Below are positions 39,498 to 43,942 of a stretch of DNA of 43,942 nt, piece after piece (within the stretch, counting starts at the first letter, position 1; the number at the start of each line of letters is the position of its first letter). Source of the DNA: Clostridia bacterium (lineage in GTDB: Bacteria; Bacillota; Clostridia; Oscillospirales; CAG-382). The stretch covers positions 1 to 43,942 of the forward strand of contig JAFZDO010000011.1 in assembly GCA_017561145.1 (NCBI GenBank), written 5' to 3'. Both the position numbers and the translations under genes were made by a program. Under the pieces are notes generated by a model. The model did not search any database. It was given only the letters and a program-made list of their open reading frames with translations, and had not been told where the DNA came from.

Positions 39498-41615
39498 ATG
39501 GAATTCTATACTCAAAACGGAATGAAAAGGCCAATACGCCTGTCAGAATCGACGCGCAAATTCGCACGCGATTCCTTGGCGCGCAAATACGGACTCGACA
39601 CAATGAAGGTCGATTCGGTTTCGGTTGACGATATCGAAAATTTCGGTAATATGTCGGAGCTTGCCCGTTATGACGCGGCAATAAAAAGGATAGCCGCCGA
39701 ATCGCCGTTGCGCATCTGCCCCGACGAAAAAATAAGCGGTGCCGCAACCCTCGGCATGGCGATAAGGCACTATATTCCCGCAACCTATAGCGGAAAATCG
39801 GTATCCTACGGCATGAGCCACCTTACCGCCGATTTTGAAACGGTGGTAAAATACGGTGTAAATTCCATCAAAGCAAAGGCTTTAAAGGCTTATTCTGAAT
39901 ACAAGGGCACCGAAAGCGAGGAGTTCATAAAAAGCTGTCTTAATTGCATAGAAGCATTTGAAATATGGCATAGCCGCTATCTTGACGCATTGAGCAATAT
40001 GCCCGAATATAAGGCAAATTACGAAAACCTCAAGCGCGTACCGTTCGAGCCTGCAACAAGCTTTTACGAAGCGGTTCAAAGTATTTGGTTTGCTTTTGCC
40101 TTTATGCGGCTTTGCGGAAACTGGCCTGGTATAGGAAGAATAGACCACCTTCTCGGCGATTATTTAAAAAAGGATTTAAAAAACGGCTCGATAACGCTTG
40201 ACGAAGCACGCGAAATACTTGCCCACTTCTTTATAAAGGGCTGTGAATGGGTAAACGGTCAGTATATCGGAAGCGGCGATGCACAGCATTATCAAAATAT
40301 TTTGCTCGGCGGTATCGACGAAGACGGGAAGGAAATAACCAACGAGGTATCCTATCTCGTTTTGGATATATTGGAGGAGCTTGGTATAAGCGATTTTCCC
40401 ACTACGGTTCGCGTTAACAAAAGCACTGACGGTAAATTCCTGCGCCGTGTGGCAGAGGTGATGCGGTACGGAGGCGGAACGCTTGCCGTTTATAACGAGG
40501 ACTTGGTTATCAAAGCTCTTGTTAACGACGGATATCCCGAGCGAGAGGCACGTAAATTTGCCAACGACGGCTGTTGGGAGGTTCAGATACCGGGCAAGAC
40601 CTATTTCACATATATACCGTTCGATTCCTTGCAGATACTTCAAAAAAGCACTCTTAACGGATATGAGCAAGGCGTTGCCTTTGACAGCTTCGAGGAGCTG
40701 TATAACGCGTTTGTTTCCGACCTTTACAAGAAGGTCGAGGAAATATATATCGATAAGATCAGCTCGCTTACCGATACTACCTCGCTTAGGCACTGTTGGG
40801 AATGGCCCTGCACCGTTATTTCTCTTTTCGAGCAGGGCTGTATCGAAAAGGGCGCGTCATATGTCGACGGCGGCCCGATTTATAATATAATCTCGCCCCA
40901 CATCGGCGGTCTTGCCGATACCGTCAATTCGCTTTATGCCATAAAAAAGCTCGTATATGACGACAAAAGGGTTACTCTTTCCGATCTGCTTAATATTCTG
41001 CATAACGATTGGAATGGCGAGGAGGCATTGCGCCAATACGCTCTTAACCGATACGTATATTACGGAAACGATAACGACGAGGTGGACGAATTAGCCGCAA
41101 GGCTGCTTTCGGATTTTGCCGATATCTGCACATCTTTTAACGGAAAATGCGGCTACCGCTTCCCTGCGGGAGTAAGCACCTTCGGCCGTCAGCTCGAATG
41201 GGCACATATGCGTCTTGCCGTTCCTTACGGCAGAAAAGCAGGCGTGGTCTTGGCGGCAAACTGCTCGCCTACCCCCAACACCGACAAAGAAGGCGCTACC
41301 GCAATAATCCGCTCCTACTGCAAGGCAGACCTTTCAAAGCTCGCCACGGGCGCGGCGCTGGATATTAAGCTTTTGCCCTCAAGCGTAGAGGGTGAAAACG
41401 GCTTGCAGGCATTAATTTCCTTGCTCCGCGGCTTTGTGTCGCTCGGCGGCTTCTTTATGCAGCCCGACGTGGTGGACGCCTCGGTGCTTAAGCAGGCGCA
41501 GGAAAATCCGGAAGACTACCAAACGCTGTCGGTGCGCGTTTCGGGCTGGAACGCCCGTTTCGTCACGCTCGATAAGGAATGGCAGGACATGGTGATAGAG
41601 CAAAATGAGCATTAA
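39498..41615 (+). CDS. Glycyl radical enzyme of the pyruvate formate-lyase superfamily, unknown substrate
   Basis: This 705-residue glycyl radical enzyme carries the radical site RVSGW with G683 (22 residues from the C-terminus), followed by NARFVTLDKEWQDM. The thiyl-radical cysteine is C359 in ANDGCWEVQIPG. Most dehydratase/lyase members (choline, glycerol, propanediol, hydroxyproline, isethionate) have GCVE at this place. The Trp here and the absence of the following Pro point to another subfamily. The protein is shorter than the usual 780-850 residues and has no encapsulation peptide. I chose the ATG at 39498 (RBS CAGGG); an earlier in-frame start lies within the promoter. It overlaps its activase gene by 11 bases. 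Confidence 0.9.
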   Translation: MEFYTQNGMKRPIRLSESTRKFARDSLARKYGLDTMKVDSVSVDDIENFGNMSELARYDAAIKRIAAESPLRICPDEKISGAATLGMAIRHYIPATYSGKSVSYGMSHLTADFETVVKYGVNSIKAKALKAYSEYKGTESEEFIKSCLNCIEAFEIWHSRYLDALSNMPEYKANYENLKRVPFEPATSFYEAVQSIWFAFAFMRLCGNWPGIGRIDHLLGDYLKKDLKNGSITLDEAREILAHFFIKGCEWVNGQYIGSGDAQHYQNILLGGIDEDGKEITNEVSYLVLDILEELGISDFPTTVRVNKSTDGKFLRRVAEVMRYGGGTLAVYNEDLVIKALVNDGYPEREARKFANDGCWEVQIPGKTYFTYIPFDSLQILQKSTLNGYEQGVAFDSFEELYNAFVSDLYKKVEEIYIDKISSLTDTTSLRHCWEWPCTVISLFEQGCIEKGASYVDGGPIYNIISPHIGGLADTVNSLYAIKKLVYDDKRVTLSDLLNILHNDWNGEEALRQYALNRYVYYGNDNDEVDELAARLLSDFADICTSFNGKCGYRFPAGVSTFGRQLEWAHMRLAVPYGRKAGVVLAANCSPTPNTDKEGATAIIRSYCKADLSKLATGAALDIKLLPSSVEGENGLQALISLLRGFVSLGGFFMQPDVVDASVLKQAQENPEDYQTLSVRVSGWNARFVTLDKEWQDMVIEQNEH

Positions 41616-42501
41616 AACAAAACTGACGGTATCTGAAATACAGCGCTTTTGTATGCACGACGGCCCGGGCATCCGCACAACGGTTTTTTTAAAGGGCTGT
41701 CCCTTGCATTGTGAGTGGTGTCATAATCCCGAAACACAAAAATTCAGCCCCGAGCTTCTTTATTACGGCAACAGGTGCATCGGTTGCTTTTCCTGCGCTG
41801 ACGTGTGTCCGAACGGAGTACACGGCGGCGAAAACGAGCATATAATCGACCGAAGTAATTGCACCGCCTGCGCTTTATGCGCCAACGACTGCCCAAGCAC
41901 TGCTTTAGAGATTTGCGGCAAGGAAATGACGTTTGCCGATATACTGTCGGTCGCGGAAAAGGATAAAGCCTTTTACGGCGAAACGGGAGGCATCACGCTT
42001 TCGGGCGGCGAGCCGTTTGCCCAAAACGAGGCGACGGTAGAATTTTTAAAGGCTTGCAGAACGCAACGTATTTCCACGGCGGTCGAGACCTGCGGCTATT
42101 GCGATACCGATATCTTGCTTTCGGCAATCCCCTTTGTCGACCTGTTTTTATGGGATATCAAGGACACAAACCAAGCGCGGCACAAGAAGTACACCGGCGC
42201 TTCAAACGAACTGATACTTAAAAACCTGAACGCCGCAAACGAAAAGAACGCAAGGATACGCCTGCGCTGTATTCTTGTCAACGGCGTGAATACCGACGAA
42301 GAGCATTATAAAAGCATCGCAAGGCTCGCATCGGGGATAAATAATTTTGACGGAATCGATATCCTTCCCTACCACGCCTACGGCGGAAGCAAGGCTTTGC
42401 TTTTGGGTCTTCGGGATAACGGCAAAAAGGAATGGATCCCCGATCAGACCCAAATCGACCGTTTAAATAGCATACTGCGCGATCACGGCATTATCGTGTA
42501 A
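41605..42501 (+). CDS. Glycyl radical enzyme activating protein (radical SAM)
   Basis: This 298-residue radical-SAM activase has the SAM cluster GCPLHCEWC (C32, C36, C39) and then an inserted ferredoxin domain with two further 4Fe-4S sites (C58, C61, C64, C68 and C86, C89, C92, C96). This is the layout of activases for non-PFL glycyl radical enzymes. GGITLSGGEPFAQ and the later ILPYHAYGGSK are typical. It installs the radical on G683 of the upstream enzyme; the 11-base overlap supports a dedicated pair. The pair requires strict anaerobiosis. Confidence 0.95.
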   Translation: MSIKTKLTVSEIQRFCMHDGPGIRTTVFLKGCPLHCEWCHNPETQKFSPELLYYGNRCIGCFSCADVCPNGVHGGENEHIIDRSNCTACALCANDCPSTALEICGKEMTFADILSVAEKDKAFYGETGGITLSGGEPFAQNEATVEFLKACRTQRISTAVETCGYCDTDILLSAIPFVDLFLWDIKDTNQARHKKYTGASNELILKNLNAANEKNARIRLRCILVNGVNTDEEHYKSIARLASGINNFDGIDILPYHAYGGSKALLLGLRDNGKKEWIPDQTQIDRLNSILRDHGIIV

Positions 42502-42563
42502 CTTTAAAAGCAAAAAAATCCCGTACGGCGCTTGATAGTATAACTCACCAAGAACAAAAAGAA

Positions 42564-42591
42564 AAACCACCCGATTGGGTGGTTTCTTTTT
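42564..42591. terminator. Bidirectional terminator
   Basis: AAACCACCC (42564-42572) pairs with GGGTGGTTT (42577-42585), followed by CTTTTT. A/T tracts on both sides allow it to end the activase transcript and also the minus-strand YeiH transcript. Between it and YeiH (42592-42707) I see nothing recognisable. Confidence 0.85.
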
Positions 42592-42707
42592 GGTACGTCG
42601 CACTGATTTAGATGTCGACACAAAACAATTTGACAAATTCTTATTTATAATACCGTGTAACTCGCATCGGATAATTTGTTCATTGTCTCTTATAGTGTTA
42701 TTTCTCT

Positions 42708-43736
42708 TTATACGATTCCCATTGCCATTTCTACCAACAACGCAACGACAACGACCAACGCCGAGATGATAAAACCGTGGATCATCGGACGGATACCGGC
42801 TTTCTTCATGCTTGAGAAGGATGTGTTCAAACCGATGGCTGCCAATGCACATACCATAAGGAATTTGCTTGCACTCTTGGTGCCGGATACAACAGCGGCA
42901 GGAATTGGGAACACGCTTGCTACAATAGACATTGCAAGAAATCCGAGAATAAACCAAGGGAATATCTTTGCAATGCTGAAATTTGCCTTCAATTCGCTTC
43001 CGTTTTTGCTGTTTGCAAGAGCTTCTTTTCGCTTAAGACGGAGCTGCACAAAAGCAAAGGTAATAACGGTAGGAATAATCGCAAGGGTTCTTGTGAGCTT
43101 TACCATTGTGGCAAAATCACCTGCGCCTTCCGAGAAGGCATAGCCGGTCGCAACAACGGAAGAAGTATCGTTAACTGCCGTTCCCGCCCAAATACCGAAT
43201 GCCTGATCGGTCATTCCCATCGCTTGTCCCATAATGGGAAACAATACGATCATTGCCATATCGAACAGAAAAGTAGCAGACATAGCATAAGCTACATCGT
43301 TATCGTCTGCATCGATAGTCGGGGCAATAGCGGCAATGGCAGAGCCACCGCAAATACCTGTACCGGCAGAGATAAGGTTGGAGAGCTTCCAATTGAGTCC
43401 CAACGCCTTACCGATAAAATAACCACCGCCAAAACAAGTAAGTAAAGTAAATATCATAACGGTAAGGGACATTTTACCTACGTTGAGGATAGTCGTAATA
43501 TTGAGGGACAAGCCAAGCAGAATAATGGCAAATTTCAAAATCTTCTTGGATGTAAATTTGAGACCCGATGCAAAGACTTTTGTATTCCTCAAAAAGTGGT
43601 TGAGAACCATACCGATGAACATTGCAATAACGGCAGAGCCGATAAGGTGGATAGGCAGAAGACTTTCAAGCCAGCATGCAAGAAGTGCAACACCTACAGA
43701 TAATATTATTCCGGGAAATACTTTTAACATTTTCAT
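42708..43736 (-). CDS. YeiH-family membrane protein (putative sulfate exporter, UPF0324)
   Basis: This 342-residue membrane protein with about ten spans matches the YeiH/PF03601 family: FPGIILSVGVALLACWLE, LKFAIILLGLSLN, the conserved SAGTGICGGSAIAAIAP and the WAGTAVNDTSSVVATGYAFS block. The family is annotated as sulfate exporter on limited evidence. The ATG at 43736 has AGGAG 7 bases upstream; an in-frame TTG at 43742 does not. It is divergent from a LysR-type gene with an operator-like repeat between them, the usual arrangement for this family. Confidence 0.9.
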   Translation of the reverse strand: MKMLKVFPGIILSVGVALLACWLESLLPIHLIGSAVIAMFIGMVLNHFLRNTKVFASGLKFTSKKILKFAIILLGLSLNITTILNVGKMSLTVMIFTLLTCFGGGYFIGKALGLNWKLSNLISAGTGICGGSAIAAIAPTIDADDNDVAYAMSATFLFDMAMIVLFPIMGQAMGMTDQAFGIWAGTAVNDTSSVVATGYAFSEGAGDFATMVKLTRTLAIIPTVITFAFVQLRLKRKEALANSKNGSELKANFSIAKIFPWFILGFLAMSIVASVFPIPAAVVSGTKSASKFLMVCALAAIGLNTSFSSMKKAGIRPMIHGFIISALVVVVALLVEMAMGIV

Positions 43737-43768
43737 AATCAATCTCCTACTTTCGCTTATACCCCTTG

Positions 43769-43797
43769 ATTATACTACGGGTTTGTGATAAAACCAA
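43769..43797 (-). promoter_or_regulatory. Promoter of the YeiH gene
   Basis: Minus strand: TTGGTT (43792-43797), a 17-base spacer, TATAAT (43769-43774). The weak -35 suits an activated promoter. Confidence 0.65.
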
Positions 43798-43823
43798 ATT
43801 ATCGTTTATTATCAACCGATAAT
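43796..43823. promoter_or_regulatory. Candidate LysR-type operator
   Basis: ATTATC (43808-43813) and GATAAT (43818-43823) form a perfect inverted repeat and include a T-N11-A LysR box. A half-site TTATCG lies next to it, near 43799. It sits directly upstream of the YeiH -35 box and just before the LysR RBS, so the regulator may activate YeiH and repress itself. Confidence 0.6.
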
Positions 43824-43844
43824 ACGAATTAATTGGAGGTTGCT

Positions 43845-43942
43845 ATGTTAGATTACAGAGTACTTACCTTTCTTGCTCTCTATGATGAGATGAATTATCG
43901 CAGAACTGCTGAAAAACTGAATATGACTCAGCCGGGTGTCAC
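43845..43942 (+). CDS. LysR-family transcriptional regulator (5' part only)
   Basis: Only 32 codons are present before the window ends. They read as the N-terminal helix-turn-helix of a LysR regulator: DYRVLTFLALYDEMNYRRTA, then AEKLNMTQPGV, where LNMTQPGV is the start of the recognition helix. RBS GGAGG lies 5 bases before the ATG. The divergent YeiH gene and the shared operator suggest YeiH as target. Confidence 0.88.
   Translation, partial: MLDYRVLTFLALYDEMNYRRTAEKLNMTQPGV

Noticed and set aside
42592-42707. Possible promoter TTGACA near 42638 with a TATAAT downstream
   Set aside because: The two boxes are only about 10-11 bases apart, too close for a sigma-70-type promoter, and no plus-strand gene follows.
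39498-43736. Functional link between the glycyl radical enzyme and YeiH, as in sulfonate breakdown with sulfite or sulfate export
   Set aside because: A terminator separates them, YeiH has its own promoter and LysR operator, and the enzyme lacks the GCVEP motif of isethionate lyase. Proximity alone is not enough.

Overview
The window looks like chromosomal DNA of an uncultured gut anaerobe of the Bacillota, class Clostridia (Oscillospirales or Christensenellales type). The reasons are strong Gram-positive Shine-Dalgarno sites, frequent TTG/GTG starts, sigma-A promoters with a marked TG extended -10, Ser/Glu-rich lipoproteins, a glycyl radical enzyme, a corrinoid-activator (RACo) protein, and DUF6323/DUF6179, DUF4886 and YeiH homologues. 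I found no rRNA, tRNA, CRISPR array, insertion sequence or prophage. The species is inferred, not proven.

Layout. 1-9.8 kb: the tail of a surface protein; a zinc-ribbon Ser/Thr kinase with a proline/glutamine repeat and a multi-pass membrane domain; a family-2 glycosidase; a surface lipoprotein carrying all the active-site motifs of GT80 sialyltransferases; a RACo-type ferredoxin-ATPase; a DUF6323/DUF6179 pair; an XRE regulator. 9.9-19.3 kb: an ECF sigma factor fused to about 690 extra residues; an SGNH (DUF4886) lipoprotein; a small membrane protein; thioredoxin reductase, a Crp/Fnr regulator and thioredoxin; a cyclase-family hydrolase; two lipoproteins with Ig-like domains. 19.4-28.2 kb: an acyl-CoA synthetase; a uracil permease, uracil phosphoribosyltransferase and FAD-protein operon; a membrane-anchored protein with a PP2C phosphatase; a candidate leader peptide ahead of a small XRE regulator; a deacetylase-like protein.

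28.2-37.2 kb holds the most unusual locus, one minus-strand operon. In transcription order it encodes an adenylating enzyme fused to a carrier protein, a GPH/MFS transporter, two PlsC acyltransferases, a second adenylating enzyme, a free acyl carrier protein, a protein fusing an LRAT-like domain to a 4'-phosphopantetheinyl transferase, and a GH172 glycosidase. It has acyl activation, carriers, carrier activation, acyl transfer and transport, but no ketosynthase. I read it as an uncharacterised pathway that builds or remodels an acylated lipid or lipopeptide-like product from ready-made acyl groups.

37.3-43.9 kb: a preQ1 class I riboswitch with an intrinsic terminator controls a queuosine-precursor (VUT) transporter and a co-transcribed short-chain dehydrogenase. 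A PaaI-type thioesterase with a disrupted 3' end follows. Next come a glycyl radical enzyme with an atypical GCWE active-site motif and its activase, then a YeiH exporter divergent from a LysR regulator that runs off the window. Most transcription units have a recognisable promoter and a hairpin terminator, and several terminators are shared by convergent genes.
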